Assembly: GCF_030758345.1 (NCBI RefSeq)
Contig: NZ_JAVAMO010000016.1
Coordinates: 60,857-124,856, forward strand
Reading direction: 5' to 3'
Source: Ruegeria discodermiae
Lineage (GTDB): Bacteria; Pseudomonadota; Alphaproteobacteria; Rhodobacterales; Rhodobacteraceae
DNA: 64,000 nucleotides
Positions 1 through 8,727 of this stretch are shown here, in pieces. Under the pieces are notes generated by a model. It saw nothing but the letters and a program-made list of their open reading frames with translations, had not been told where the DNA came from and did no database searches. Every line of letters begins with the position of its first letter. Position 1 is the stretch's first letter. Position numbers and translations under genes: made by a program.

Positions 1-565
1 ATGCCAGCAATGACCCTGGATTGACAGCGATCATCGCTGGTCCATTGGGCAGAGACTTTGCAAGTTCACGCGTCCAAATCGTAATGGCGAGTTTGCTTTG
101 CGCGTATGCATCCATGTCTCCGAGGCGTTTTTTCCCGCGCATCGCATCCAAGTCCACAGGCACTTGCGCGGCAGACGAAAGGTTCACGACGCGGCCCTCT
201 GACGGCATGATCGGAAGAAGCAATTCTGTCAAAAGGTACGGGGCAAACGTGTTGACTACAAAGCGAATGTCTAAACCGTTGCCAAGCACCGCTTTGGGTG
301 CCTTCAGCACACCGGCATTATTTATCAGAACATCCAGCCTGTTATGCTTGCTAAGGATTTCTGCAGCCAGAGCCTTCACAGCGTCTATGTCCGACAAATC
401 TGCGATGTAGGTTTCGACCTCTCCGCCAATCTGTTTTACAGCCGCTTCGAGCTTTCTGGTGTTGCGTCCATGGATCAATACACGATGCCCATTCGCAGCG
501 AGTTTCTGCGCGGTGAGCAGACCGATTCCATCGGTCGAGCCCGTGATAAGAATAGTCTTACTCAT
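1..565 (-). CDS. SDR-family NAD(P)-dependent oxidoreductase, 3' part cut by window edge
   Basis: The reverse strand reads a short-chain dehydrogenase/reductase from an ATG at 565 to the window edge, 188 residues. The N-terminus has the cofactor-binding TGSTDGIG glycine motif (about residues 7-14). DLSD (about 55), NNAG (about 85) and a Y-x3-K catalytic pair in YAQSKLA (about 158-164) follow, with the Ser in NLSS upstream. These are diagnostic of classical SDR enzymes, which oxidise or reduce alcohols and ketones in the cytoplasm. The substrate cannot be told. It lies 97 bp downstream of the CmcJ-family gene on the same strand, so the two may be cotranscribed. The C-terminus is outside the window. 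Confidence 0.85.
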   Translation of the reverse strand, partial: MSKTILITGSTDGIGLLTAQKLAANGHRVLIHGRNTRKLEAAVKQIGGEVETYIADLSDIDAVKALAAEILSKHNRLDVLINNAGVLKAPKAVLGNGLDIRFVVNTFAPYLLTELLLPIMPSEGRVVNLSSAAQVPVDLDAMRGKKRLGDMDAYAQSKLAITIWTRELAKSLPNGPAMIAVNPGSLLA

Positions 566-662
566 GTAGTCGGTCCTTCACCCAAAGTTCAACGGCGGAT
601 CATTTTCACGCTGATTGAAGGGAGTGTTGAAAGCACTTGTCAAAGCAATCGAGTCGGCGGCG

Positions 663-1439
663 TCAATATCGAACCAGCGTCCGGCTCTCGATGCTCTTGC
701 GAATGGTTGTGACGTCGGGGTCCTCAATCATATCCAGCGCGCTGTGTGCAATAGAGGGCAGTCCCCGATTGTCGTAGATGTTGAAGAAAGCCACTTCGTC
801 TGGTGTCATTTTTGATTGATACAACCATTCGTGGTGGTCGTTACCCACCAGTCCCATGATCTGACCCTTGCGATCCGGATAGATCAGGTCGAGTAGTATC
901 CAGTCCTCAGGATCAACGCTGGAGGGACGAACAAAACCCAAAGGCGCGCTGTTGATTGGGTCTTCAATCGGCCGCCAGACGTTGATGAACGCGAAATAGC
1001 CTTTGCTCCATTCCGCAGCTTCTTCAGCCCCTAGTAAATCGACAAGGCGTTGTTGCGCACCTGCCTCGCTGTAATCACTGTGAACATTGCGGGCCGGTTT
1101 CCGCGTAGCGTCTGGATCGTCAACGCGAACCGTATGATCAAAGATGACGACCTCGCTCACCCCAAGCCTGTTGGTAAGAAGTCGCGTTAATTCACTGTCG
1201 TAGGTTTTGCGCCAAACGTCTTCGTTGAAGTCTTCGACCGTGCTGGGATACTTCATAAACTCCACAGCGTCCTGCGCAAATCGAGGGGGCTGCGTCGATA
1301 GTCGCGTGTCGTTCAGTTGTACTTCGGTCGGTGCCAACTCAGGGGAAATCAGATTGCCGACGATACCATCTGCATCCAACTCGAATGCTTGCCGCTCGTC
1401 CTTGTGGACATGGTAGTTGACTGTGGCGGTCCCTGTCAT
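663..1439 (-). CDS. CmcJ/NvfI-family oxidoreductase, copy 1
   Basis: A 258-residue protein of the CmcJ/NvfI/AsaB family, which includes Fe(II)/2-oxoglutarate-type oxygenases and desaturases of secondary metabolism. An HSDYS motif (His-x-Asp iron-ligand pair) sits in the middle and a distal His in IAHSALD near the C-terminus. The start at 1439 is chosen over a longer reading because AGGAG lies 8-9 bases upstream and because the paralogue at 22480-23256 begins at the same residue (MT-TATVNYHVHK). The C-terminal 80 residues are nearly identical in the two copies. It is divergent from a LysR gene, a common arrangement for a regulated enzyme. Substrate unknown. Confidence 0.85.
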   Translation of the reverse strand: MTGTATVNYHVHKDERQAFELDADGIVGNLISPELAPTEVQLNDTRLSTQPPRFAQDAVEFMKYPSTVEDFNEDVWRKTYDSELTRLLTNRLGVSEVVIFDHTVRVDDPDATRKPARNVHSDYSEAGAQQRLVDLLGAEEAAEWSKGYFAFINVWRPIEDPINSAPLGFVRPSSVDPEDWILLDLIYPDRKGQIMGLVGNDHHEWLYQSKMTPDEVAFFNIYDNRGLPSIAHSALDMIEDPDVTTIRKSIESRTLVRY

Positions 1440-1522
1440 TGCAGCGATCTCCTGAAATCTACGACATTTCCTTTTCAAACATATGGCTTCTGATATTTAC
1501 TAAATAAAGTGGACACTTTTAT

Positions 1523-1535
1523 ATTCAGAATTCGG
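1523..1535. promoter_or_regulatory. Candidate LysR operator, ATTCAGAATTCGG
   Basis: The 13-base motif ATTCAGAATTCGG lies in the 108-bp gap between the divergent CmcJ and LysR genes, a few bases upstream of the LysR start. The identical 13 bases occur at 4821-4833 upstream of the Fe(II)/2OG oxygenase gene. The core contains the palindrome GAATTC. Its position in a LysR divergent promoter suggests an autoregulatory operator. This is an inference from motif sharing. Confidence 0.4.
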
Positions 1536-1547
1536 AAAGTCGACATA

Positions 1548-2501
1548 ATGGGCATAGATACAGACGAGCTGCGACTGTTTATCCTCGCGGCAGAATTGCT
1601 GAACATCAGCGCAGCCGGTCGGAAGCTGGGCATGGCTCCGGCTGTCTCCAGCGCAAAGCTGTCCAAGCTTGAACATAGGCTGGGCTCTGAGCTGTTGCAT
1701 CGGACCACGCGCAGAGTATCCTTATCTGTCGAGGGCGTGGATTTCCTGCCTTTTGCGCGCGAAATGGTTGCCCAGGAGGAAGCGGCACTTGCTGCGCTAG
1801 GACAAGGGTCAGCCAAAGCAAGTGGAACGCTGCGCTTTACGGCGCCCAGCACTTTCGCACAGATCTATATCGCGCCAATCCTACCCGAATTTCTCGACAA
1901 GTTCCCCGATGTGACGCTGGATTTACGCATGTCTGACCTTCAGTTCAATCTTATCGAAGGCAGCTATGACCTTGCCTTAAGGTATTCCCCGCTGTCGGAC
2001 ACGAGTTTGAAGGGGCGCAAGCTGGCGGATGACAAACGCATTCTCTGTGCGTCGCCGTCCTACCTAAAGACCCACGGGACACCTGCAACCCCGTCTGATT
2101 TGGCGCGTCACAGACTCATAGCTTTCAGCAATCTTGATCCAAGGCCCCTGAAATCTGCTCAAGGCGATATCGCAATGTTTGAGTACGGCGACAAAAAAAA
2201 CCAGTTGATTGTGGATGACGGGCTCACCCAAAAGCGCGCAACAATAGCGGGAGCTGGCATTTCGATGAATGCACTTTGGAGCGTTCATGAAGAACTCACC
2301 TCAGGACTGCTAGAACACGTCCTACCCGATTATGAGGCCGCGGAAGAAAACGTGTTGTGGATGATCTACCCGAAATCCAACGTGCTTTCGCCAAAAGTCC
2401 GGGTGTTCATGGACTTTCTCATCGCAAAGATTGGAAAGAACCCGCCGTGGGAGAGTAAGCTCCGCGAGCTTTCAAGAGCCAGCGGCGGCGTTGGTCAGTG
2501 A
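1548..2501 (+). CDS. LysR-family transcriptional regulator
   Basis: A 317-residue LysR-type regulator. The N-terminal winged HTH (LFILAAELLNISAAGRKLG ... VSSAKLSKLE, about residues 7-45) and the linker with the TTRRVSLS segment are typical, followed by an effector-binding domain. The start at 1548 matches the start of the homologous but truncated gene at 23364 and lies 9 bases after a GGAAAG element. It is divergent from the CmcJ gene and most likely controls it and itself. The length is normal for the family, so this copy appears functional. Effector unknown. Confidence 0.9.
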   Translation: MGIDTDELRLFILAAELLNISAAGRKLGMAPAVSSAKLSKLEHRLGSELLHRTTRRVSLSVEGVDFLPFAREMVAQEEAALAALGQGSAKASGTLRFTAPSTFAQIYIAPILPEFLDKFPDVTLDLRMSDLQFNLIEGSYDLALRYSPLSDTSLKGRKLADDKRILCASPSYLKTHGTPATPSDLARHRLIAFSNLDPRPLKSAQGDIAMFEYGDKKNQLIVDDGLTQKRATIAGAGISMNALWSVHEELTSGLLEHVLPDYEAAEENVLWMIYPKSNVLSPKVRVFMDFLIAKIGKNPPWESKLRELSRASGGVGQ

Positions 2502-2653
2502 CCTCAGCTAGGGTATATCAGATTTACAGATCATTCGCAGCCATAGGTGTTCCATAAAACGAGGTCGGTTGTCTGAGCAAAGCCGAGTTTGCCTTCAGCC
2601 AACCATCCTCTAAGGCCGTTTAGATCAGTTTATTCTCGGCCCAAGGTGCTCAG

Positions 2654-3118
2654 ATGACGGAAATCCCTATCAGATCGATTATTGTTTCGCTTGTCGCCAT
2701 TCGACAGATGCAGGCGCGTCATGAGGTTCTTCTTCTTAAGAGGACCCAAACTTTGATTGGCGAATGGTGCCAAGTTGCTGGTAGTATTGAGGACGGTGAA
2801 ACAGCTTGGCAGGCCGCTGTTCGAGAGCTGGCCGAAGAGACCGGCTTGCGGCCCAGAACTTTGTATTCGGCGGATATTTGCGAGCAGTTTTATGAAGCAG
2901 ATCGCGATGCCATCACTGTGGCACCGGTCTTTGTTGCATTCGTAGATGCCACTGCCCAGGTTTCATTGAATCACGAGCACAGCGACTACCGCTGGGTTTG
3001 CTTTGATGACGCGATAGAAATGGTTGCTTTCGGGGGCCAACGGCGCATTCTCCGCTGGATAGAGGACGAATTCGTGAAGCGAAAGCCGAGCAGTCATCTT
3101 TTGATCGATCCGGGTTAG
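2654..3118 (+). CDS. NUDIX hydrolase
   Basis: A 154-residue single-domain NUDIX protein. The Nudix box is complete: G-S-I-E-D-G-E ... RELAEETGL (about residues 43-66), giving the GX5EX7REUXEEXGU pattern with the metal-binding glutamates. Such enzymes hydrolyse nucleoside diphosphate-X substrates. The layout resembles dihydroneopterin triphosphate or (d)NTP pyrophosphohydrolases of the NudB type, but the substrate cannot be fixed from sequence. It stands alone, 150 bp after the LysR gene on the same strand. Confidence 0.85.
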   Translation: MTEIPIRSIIVSLVAIRQMQARHEVLLLKRTQTLIGEWCQVAGSIEDGETAWQAAVRELAEETGLRPRTLYSADICEQFYEADRDAITVAPVFVAFVDATAQVSLNHEHSDYRWVCFDDAIEMVAFGGQRRILRWIEDEFVKRKPSSHLLIDPG

Positions 3119-3355
3119 GCAGTATCCCAAGCTATTTGCAAGTGGTCCTATTTCGACCGATTTTCGCCGTAAACACGAAACCCATCAGTGGACAGGAATC
3201 ATCCGCCAAAGCCAGGCCCATGCTTTAGATACGCGAATAAGTGGTATGCGTTTCTGGCAGTGGTGCTCAGGCTAAAGCCTCCCTATCTGACTGCGGCCGC
3301 AGTGACAGCTCGCTGGTCCATTGGGGCACTCAGCCATAAATTGGAGGTTAATACG

Positions 3356-3739
3356 ATGAACACCCAGGTTTCACGCGCAACCGGGCTGGACCAAGTGTCA
3401 AAGGCCCTGCAGTCAGTGCACCAGCATCTGCTCACCTTTCAAGCAGAAAGGGCAGGCTTCACTGGCAGTCCGCTAAAACTGTTCGATCGCGCAACAAAGG
3501 ACAGTGCATTCGTTTGGCTAAAACCGCTCCGAGACGCAATCGTGGCGCTTGATGAACGCTGTGCGGATAGCCAGAAAATATCGCCTGAGGAATCAAAGGC
3601 CTACGGTGATCAATGCCGCGCGTTGCTCAACGCGGAAACCGGTCCGTTTCGCGATGGTCTGAACGCGGCTTTCCAATCTAAACCAGAGGCGATCTGGGCC
3701 GTCGGAAACGCCCGAAGGGCCATTGAGGCATTAGGCTGA
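3356..3739 (+). CDS. Hypothetical small helical protein
   Basis: A 127-residue protein I do not recognise. The ATG at 3356 is chosen because GGAGG lies 8 bases upstream (3343-3347); a longer in-frame reading from 3188 has no such site and a non-protein-like start. The sequence is rich in Ala, Leu, Gln and charged residues, predicted mostly helical, with no signal peptide or membrane segment. A conserved-looking stretch is SPLKLFDRATKDSAFVWLKPL (about residues 36-56, in two parts). It is followed by the convergent oxygenase gene. Confidence 0.65.
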   Translation: MNTQVSRATGLDQVSKALQSVHQHLLTFQAERAGFTGSPLKLFDRATKDSAFVWLKPLRDAIVALDERCADSQKISPEESKAYGDQCRALLNAETGPFRDGLNAAFQSKPEAIWAVGNARRAIEALG

Positions 3740-3822
3740 TGCAAACAAGACCGACTGGTCTTTGAAAAGGGGAGACCGCGAAGCGACTTTGATCGCCTCG
3801 CGGTTTCTTTGAACCTCTAGAC

Positions 3823-4734
3823 TTAGAACGGCGCAAAACCGTCGCTTTTGTTCTCTGGCAAACTCCATCGATGGGCAGGCTTAATGTCTGGTGCAGGCGC
3901 ACCTTCCATTGGGATTTGCCCACGATCACCGTAAAGCCAGAGAACAAAATTGAAGCGCTCGCCACTGGTGATCGGCTCTGAAGCATGGGGGACACTACCG
4001 TGATGGATCAGGGCTGTTCCAGGTTCAAAGGTGAGTTTTTCAACACGGCGCGAGTCAGGATCAATGAAGCTGACGGCAGAACCAGAATAGTCCTCTCCCG
4101 GCAGATTCAGGTTGATGTTCAATGTCACCGCCGAAGCATCCGAATGGGGTCGCAAAGACGTGTCCTTGTTCGCCTGCCATTGGATTGAAAATCCAAATGT
4201 CTGGGTGTCATAGCCGTGCACATCCGGAAACAAAAGTCGAGAAACGGGGCGCATATAGCGGTTCATCAGTTCCTGATAAAACGACTGAAACGTCGGTGCG
4301 GCGAGATAGCCCTTGGAACGCGGATCTAACATAGCTCCACCGCGATTCAGCACGATGCCGTAAGGCGGGCGCAATGGAATGTCGGCCTCCGAAACAGCAT
4401 CCATATAGGCGCGTAGGGTGGCCAATTGATCCAGATTGAAGAATTGGGTGCGATAGACGCCGGGAAATACTTCCTCCCACAGATCCTTTACCGCCCCTTC
4501 TTTGTTTGGGTCGGTCCACGCGGTCTCAATGGCATCACGCAGGCGCGGGTCGAAAATCGAATTGTCCAGTTTGGGGAGATCACTGCCGAGACTCGCCTCC
4601 CATTCTGACCAGGCATCGGCAAAAAGTGTCTTGTTCTCATCCCAGAAGTACTGGACCGAAGGCGCGCGTTGCAGCATCTCTTCTCGTGAAGGTCTCTTGA
4701 TGGTGTGCGCGCGTTGAAGCGAGGTCTGTGTCAT
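3823..4734 (-). CDS. Fe(II)/2-oxoglutarate-dependent oxygenase superfamily protein
   Basis: A 303-residue protein with the signature of the cupin-fold Fe(II)/2OG oxygenases. An HxD pair sits in LRPHSDASAVT (about residue 195), a distal His in HHGSVPHASEP (about 243-250), and an Arg in SGERFNFVLWLYG that would bind 2-oxoglutarate. It resembles phytanoyl-CoA/prolyl hydroxylase-like enzymes in motif order, but the substrate is unknown. It is a single gene; a 13-base motif 87 bp upstream of the start is identical to one in the LysR/CmcJ divergent promoter, hinting at shared control. Confidence 0.8.
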   Translation of the reverse strand: MTQTSLQRAHTIKRPSREEMLQRAPSVQYFWDENKTLFADAWSEWEASLGSDLPKLDNSIFDPRLRDAIETAWTDPNKEGAVKDLWEEVFPGVYRTQFFNLDQLATLRAYMDAVSEADIPLRPPYGIVLNRGGAMLDPRSKGYLAAPTFQSFYQELMNRYMRPVSRLLFPDVHGYDTQTFGFSIQWQANKDTSLRPHSDASAVTLNINLNLPGEDYSGSAVSFIDPDSRRVEKLTFEPGTALIHHGSVPHASEPITSGERFNFVLWLYGDRGQIPMEGAPAPDIKPAHRWSLPENKSDGFAPF

Positions 4735-4820
4735 TGCTCAAAGTCCTTATCGGTATGCGGTGATTGTGCTTCGCTCCATATTTATTTTATAGAAATCGGA
4801 ATTAAACGAGATGGTTTTGA

Positions 4821-4833
4821 ATTCAGAATTCGG
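4821..4833. promoter_or_regulatory. Second copy of ATTCAGAATTCGG motif
   Basis: Thirteen bases identical to 1523-1535 lie 87-99 bp upstream of the oxygenase start at 4734, in an AT-rich promoter-like stretch. A related half-motif, ATCGGAATT, occurs just nearer the gene at about 4795-4803. A common LysR-controlled promoter is inferred. Confidence 0.4.
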
Positions 4834-4936
4834 TTTTTACCGCTAATTTAGCTGTCCCACCCAACCTTTCCGGGCCTGATAACCTGCTCCAGGGACCTGC
4901 CCGGAACAGGTTTTTGCACAAGGAAGCGTGGGGGCT

Positions 4937-5032
4937 TCAACGGGCCTTTGCCTCATACTCTGCAAGGATCGCATCCAAATCCTCTTCGGTCGGCGGATGT
5001 CCTGACTTGTCGCGTATTGCGAGACCCCCGGG
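4937..5032 (-). pseudogene. Short C-terminal gene remnant, family unknown
   Basis: On the reverse strand a 31-codon open frame ends RDKSGHPPTEEDLDAILAEY and then EAKAR-stop. The residue pattern is strongly protein-like, with an acidic amphipathic helix at the C-terminus, but an in-frame stop lies just upstream and there is no start codon. It looks like the tail of a deleted gene. I cannot name the family. It could be chance. Confidence 0.3.
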
Positions 5033-5158
5033 TCACGCAGATGCAGCGAGTGGCCGGTTCGGTGAAGCTACATTGCGATTTGGCTTGGCGCGATGAATGA
5101 CCGGTTTGGGCCGTACTTACTAGTTGTGGTGGGAGTATCGCCCATCGACTCTTTTTGA

Positions 5159-5417
5159 GGGCCAGCGGGATTTGGATAAACCAAACGCCCCTGGCCGCCA
5201 GGGTGAGGGCGCGGCCCTCCCCCTCGGGCAACCCTATTAGACAGGGCCGTGTCCTCGGCTGCGCCTGCGGGCCGCACCACCCCTGTCGAATAGCATTGCC
5301 TCGCCCCCTCCCGCGTTCGCCACGTGGCAGATCAGCAGGAACAGGCGGCTTCGCCGTCTGATCTGCAAATCAGCCCTGATTTTCCGGAGGGGAAGTCAGA
5401 TCAAACGAAACAATCTG
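5159..5417. repeat. 259-bp structured tandem repeat, copy 1
   Basis: First copy of a direct tandem duplication with period 259. It contains two strong inverted repeats. One is CTATTAGACAGGG (5234-5246) with CCCTGTCGAATAG (5281-5293), pairing except for one A-G mismatch. The other is GCAGATCAG (5327-5335) with CTGATCTGC (5358-5366), enclosing a GGCGGC-TTC-GCCGTC hairpin. No protein-coding frame is convincing. Compared with copy 2, several paired positions change together, suggesting a structured RNA or a hairpin-bearing mobile element. Confidence 0.8.
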
Positions 5418-5673
5418 GGGCCAGTTAGATTTGGACAAGCCAAACGCCTCTGGCCATCAGGGGTAAGGCGCTGCCTTCCCCCTCGGGCAACCCTATTAGA
5501 CAACACCGTGTCCTCGGCTACGCCTGCGGGCCGCACCACTATTGTCGAATAGCATTGCCTCGCCCCCATCCGCGTTCGCCACGAGGCAGATCAGCAGGAA
5601 CAGGCGCCTTCGGCGTCTGATCTGCAAATCAGCCCTGATTTTCCCAATGGAGAAGTCAGGATCATTGAAACCG
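5418..5673. repeat. 259-bp structured tandem repeat, copy 2
   Basis: Second copy, abutting the first with no gap. Corresponding arms are at 5493-5505/5540-5552 and 5586-5594/5617-5625, each exactly 259 bases on from copy 1. The inner hairpin reads GGCGCC-TTC-GGCGTC: relative to copy 1 one G:C pair has become C:G on both sides. In the first stem a G:C pair has become A:T. The copies have drifted but pairing is largely kept. The block ends about 90 bp from the tRNA-Arg 3' end. Confidence 0.8.
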
Positions 5674-5764
5674 GTCTAGGTGCTGGATGAAGGATGTGAG
5701 GCGAAAATGGAAAGGTTCTGTCGCTGGTGGCAGAACTATGTGTCGCCTGACAACAGGGATTAAG

Positions 5765-5841
5765 TGGCGGACCGAGGAGGATTCGAACCCCCGACCCCTT
5801 GATTCGTAGTCAAGTACTCTATCCAGCTGAGCTATCGGTCC
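5765..5841 (-). tRNA. tRNA-Arg (anticodon ACG)
   Basis: The reverse strand gives a 77-base cloverleaf with encoded CCA. The acceptor stem is GGACCGA/TCGGTCC, the D-arm is AGCTCAGCTGGATAGAGT, the anticodon loop is CTACGAA with anticodon ACG, and the T-loop is GGTTCGAATCC. Its 3' end faces the accessory stretch to the left, the usual side for integration of mobile elements, though no attachment-site duplicate was found in this window. Confidence 0.97.
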
Positions 5842-5906
5842 ACTTGGTGACGCGCTGTCTAGACCCAGTGCAGAGCGGGCGCAACCCCAATTCCACGAAT
5901 TTTCGT

Positions 5907-7292
5907 TCAAAAGGTTCCGTCGCCGCGCGGCAGGAGAATTTCGAAGCTTGTGCCTGTCTCATCCGTCTTTTTCAGACACAGCTCACCGCCATGACCGCGC
6001 ACCAGTTCAGCTGCAATCGCCAGGCCAAGCCCCGAACCGCCCTTGCGCATGCCGCCCTGAAAAGGGGTGAACAGGTGTTCCCGTGCTTTGGCAGGCAATC
6101 CTGGACCACTATCGTGGATCTCGATGCGCCAGTCCTGATCGGTCTCTCTGGCCGACACGCGAATTTCTCCGGGTTTGCCGGTGGCGACGATGGCCTGGCG
6201 GGCGTTGCGCACGAGGTTCATCACCACACGGAACAACTGCTCGGGATCGGCCCGGACCAGCAGTCCTTCGGGAATGTCCATACTGAAATCGACGCAGTTA
6301 TCGGGAACTGCCAAGGTTTCGCTGGCAATCACGTCGGCCACAACCTCTTGCAGGTCAACCATGGTCAGCGTGGGTGCAGGTTCTTCGGCCCGACCAAAGG
6401 CCAGCGTGCTTTCGCACAAAGACACTGCGCGCGTGATCGAGTTGACCAGTTTCGGCGCCATGCGCCGGACAAGCGGGTCATCGCTGGCTTCGATACGATC
6501 GGTGAATAGCTGGGCGCTGGTCAGGATGTTGCGCAGGTCATGGCTGACCTTGGCCACCGCTCCGCCCAGCTGTGCCAATCGCTCGCGTTGTTTCAAGGCA
6601 TGGGTCAGCTGGGTCTGCAGCATCAGCAGCGCATCTTCGGCCTCGCGCAGCTCAGTCACCGAGGCGTTGGGGCTGATGATGCCGCGCGCATCTTCTGGCG
6701 CGCTGGCATAGCGCTGCATGTAGCCCACCACACTGCGGATCGGACGCACCAGCAGCGCGCGCACCGCGAGAAAGAGCAGCGAAGCGGTGATGATAGAGAT
6801 AAAAAGCGACAGGGCGAGAATACGCAACCCGTAGTCAATCATCGCCATGCGCAGCGGCTCGGTTTCCATGGTGATTTCGATCAGCAGCCCAGCATCGCGT
6901 ACCGGTTCGCCGATCACGCGGATGATCTGATTGTCCCGATCACCCAGGCGCAGCATCGCGTCTCGGATCAAAACCCAGGCGCTAGCCATGCGCAGATCAT
7001 AGGTCTCGGCAATCTGGTCGGGGATCGGCGAGGAGAGCATCAACTGGCGCACTTCATTGCGACGCAGCACCACGTTGAAGACACCGGCATTCTCCAGCAA
7101 CTCAGCCTCAAGTTCCTCTGCCAACATGTCATCGGCAAGGAGCGCCAGCGAGGCGATCTGGGCGCGTTCCAGACGGTTGAGCAGGAAATCCTCGCGGAAT
7201 CGGGCGATCGACGGCACGAAGATCAGCACTTCGGCCAACATGACAAACACCGTTGTAAGGATCAGAAATCTGCCCGAAAGCGAGTTCAGCAT
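5907..7292 (-). CDS. Membrane sensor histidine kinase
   Basis: A 461-residue two-component sensor. A membrane segment lies at about residues 8-29, a periplasmic sensor region at 30-153, a second membrane segment at 155-178 and a HAMP-like linker after it. The H-box is KVSHDLRN with phospho-acceptor H251. The N-box NLVRNARQAI is at about 365, with G-boxes DSGPGLP and GGSGLGLAIA following. No response regulator is next to it, so it is an orphan in this window. It follows the flavin oxidoreductase gene by 13 bp and may share its transcript. Confidence 0.9.
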   Translation of the reverse strand: MLNSLSGRFLILTTVFVMLAEVLIFVPSIARFREDFLLNRLERAQIASLALLADDMLAEELEAELLENAGVFNVVLRRNEVRQLMLSSPIPDQIAETYDLRMASAWVLIRDAMLRLGDRDNQIIRVIGEPVRDAGLLIEITMETEPLRMAMIDYGLRILALSLFISIITASLLFLAVRALLVRPIRSVVGYMQRYASAPEDARGIISPNASVTELREAEDALLMLQTQLTHALKQRERLAQLGGAVAKVSHDLRNILTSAQLFTDRIEASDDPLVRRMAPKLVNSITRAVSLCESTLAFGRAEEPAPTLTMVDLQEVVADVIASETLAVPDNCVDFSMDIPEGLLVRADPEQLFRVVMNLVRNARQAIVATGKPGEIRVSARETDQDWRIEIHDSGPGLPAKAREHLFTPFQGGMRKGGSGLGLAIAAELVRGHGGELCLKKTDETGTSFEILLPRGDGTF

Positions 7293-7305
7293 GTCACCTT
7301 TCCGG

Positions 7306-8724
7306 TCAGGGGATCCATTTCTGGACGAATCCGACCACCCGTTTCACTGCCTGGTTCTCAAACAGCCTTGGCGAGAAATAGGCCCCTGCAGCGCGCTTGT
7401 TGACCTCTCCGATGGTCGGATAGGGCGACACCATTGCAGCGACCTGACTCATCTTCAGGTTATTGGCCAGAGCGAGCGACCACAAGTTGATCAATTCCCC
7501 GGCCTGGTGACCCACGATTGTCACTCCCACGGGGCGGCCTTTGACCACCATCACCTTGATAAAACCGGTGGTTTTTCGCTCGGCAATGGCACGATCATTG
7601 TGGTGATAGTCAAAGCGCACGACCTCAAGCCGGGTGCTGTACTGGGTTCGCGCCTGCATCTCGGTCAACCCGACCTGCGCCAGTTCAGGATCGGTATAGG
7701 TGGCCCAGGGGATATGGCCGGTCTTTGCCTTTGACGGCAGCCCGAACAGGGCCGAGCGGATGATGACCCCGGCGTGATACCCCGCCACATGGGTGAATTG
7801 CAGCCCGCCCGCGACGTCCCCGATGGCATAGATCTTCTTGTTGGTGGTGCGCAGGCTGTCATCCACCTTGATGCCAGTGCGCGTGACATCGACCCCGGCA
7901 GCTTCGAGGTTCAATCGGTCCATATTGGACTTGCGGCCAACCGCCAGCAGCAGATGGGTACCGACAAAGCTTCGCCCGTCCTGGGTGGAAACGGTGATGG
8001 CACCAGCCTGCCCCGCAACCTCGGACACCAAAGCATCTTCGGCGATCTCGACGCCTTCGCCGCGCAGCGCGTCCAGCACAACTGCCGCCGCCTCGGGATC
8101 ATCCTTGCCCAGCGCCTTCATGCCTTCGATGACGGTGACCTTGCAGCCAAGCCGCACATGCGCCTGTGCCATTTCCATGCCGATGGGACCACCACCGATG
8201 ATCAGCAGATGTTCGGGCTTTTCGCGCAGATCGAAGAGGGTTTCGTTGGTTTCATAAGGAACCTTGTCCAGCCCCGGAATTGGTGGCACCAGCGGAGAGG
8301 AGCCGGTGGCGATCACCACCCGGCGGGCCGAGATCACCTGATCACCCGCCCGCACCTCGGTCGGTGAGATGAACGTGCCATATTCACGGATCACCCGCAC
8401 CCCAAAGCCTTCGAAGCGTTCCTGGCTGTCCATCGGGGTGATCTGGGCGATCACGTCATGCACGTGATCCTTCGCGGCGGCATAGTCGACCTGCGGGGCG
8501 ACATCAGCCACGCCAAAGCGCGCGCCGTGACCCTGGCCATAGGCCTGCTTCGCGCTCGCAAGCAGCGCCTTGGAGGGAACGCAGCCGAAATTCAGGCAAT
8601 CGCCGCCCATCCTGTGCCCTTCCAGCAGGGTCACATCGGCCCCCATCTGGCTGGCCCCGGCCGCTACCGACAAGCCGCCGGACCCAGCCCCGATGACCAG
8701 GATATCCGTCTTGATAGGGGTCAT
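7306..8724 (-). CDS. FAD-dependent pyridine nucleotide-disulfide oxidoreductase (MerA/Lpd-like)
   Basis: A 472-residue class I flavoprotein disulfide reductase. It has an N-terminal FAD-binding GAGSGG (residues 12-17), the redox disulfide in GGDCLNFGCVPSK (C43 and C48), a central NAD(P)H-binding GGGPIGMEMA, the second FAD motif YAIGDVAGG and the dimerisation domain. The active site matches the mercuric reductase and dihydrolipoamide dehydrogenase subfamily. No MerA C-terminal vicinal cysteine pair and no N-terminal metal-binding domain are present, so mercury reduction is unlikely. The TVP38 gene precedes it by 3 bp in the same operon, an arrangement frequent in proteobacteria. Confidence 0.9.
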   Translation of the reverse strand: MTPIKTDILVIGAGSGGLSVAAGASQMGADVTLLEGHRMGGDCLNFGCVPSKALLASAKQAYGQGHGARFGVADVAPQVDYAAAKDHVHDVIAQITPMDSQERFEGFGVRVIREYGTFISPTEVRAGDQVISARRVVIATGSSPLVPPIPGLDKVPYETNETLFDLREKPEHLLIIGGGPIGMEMAQAHVRLGCKVTVIEGMKALGKDDPEAAAVVLDALRGEGVEIAEDALVSEVAGQAGAITVSTQDGRSFVGTHLLLAVGRKSNMDRLNLEAAGVDVTRTGIKVDDSLRTTNKKIYAIGDVAGGLQFTHVAGYHAGVIIRSALFGLPSKAKTGHIPWATYTDPELAQVGLTEMQARTQYSTRLEVVRFDYHHNDRAIAERKTTGFIKVMVVKGRPVGVTIVGHQAGELINLWSLALANNLKMSQVAAMVSPYPTIGEVNKRAAGAYFSPRLFENQAVKRVVGFVQKWIP

Positions 8725-8727
8725 GGC

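Larger units (their letters stand above)
4735..5158. other. Gene-free stretch upstream of oxygenase and tandem repeat
   Basis: This 424-bp interval holds the promoter side of the oxygenase gene (AT-rich 4770-4860), the shared motif at 4821-4833, a short inverted repeat ACCTG...CAGGT followed by T residues near 4897-4916, and a short protein-like frame on the reverse strand (4937-5032). No intact gene was seen. Confidence 0.5.

Noticed and set aside
5159..5673. CRISPR array
   Set aside because: Only two long copies abut with no short spacers, so this is a tandem duplication.
5765..5841. Integrative element attachment site at tRNA-Arg
   Set aside because: No duplicated tRNA 3' end and no integrase were found inside the window.
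7306..8724. Mercuric reductase merA
   Set aside because: The C-terminal vicinal cysteines and mer neighbours are missing; only the general disulfide-reductase motifs are present.
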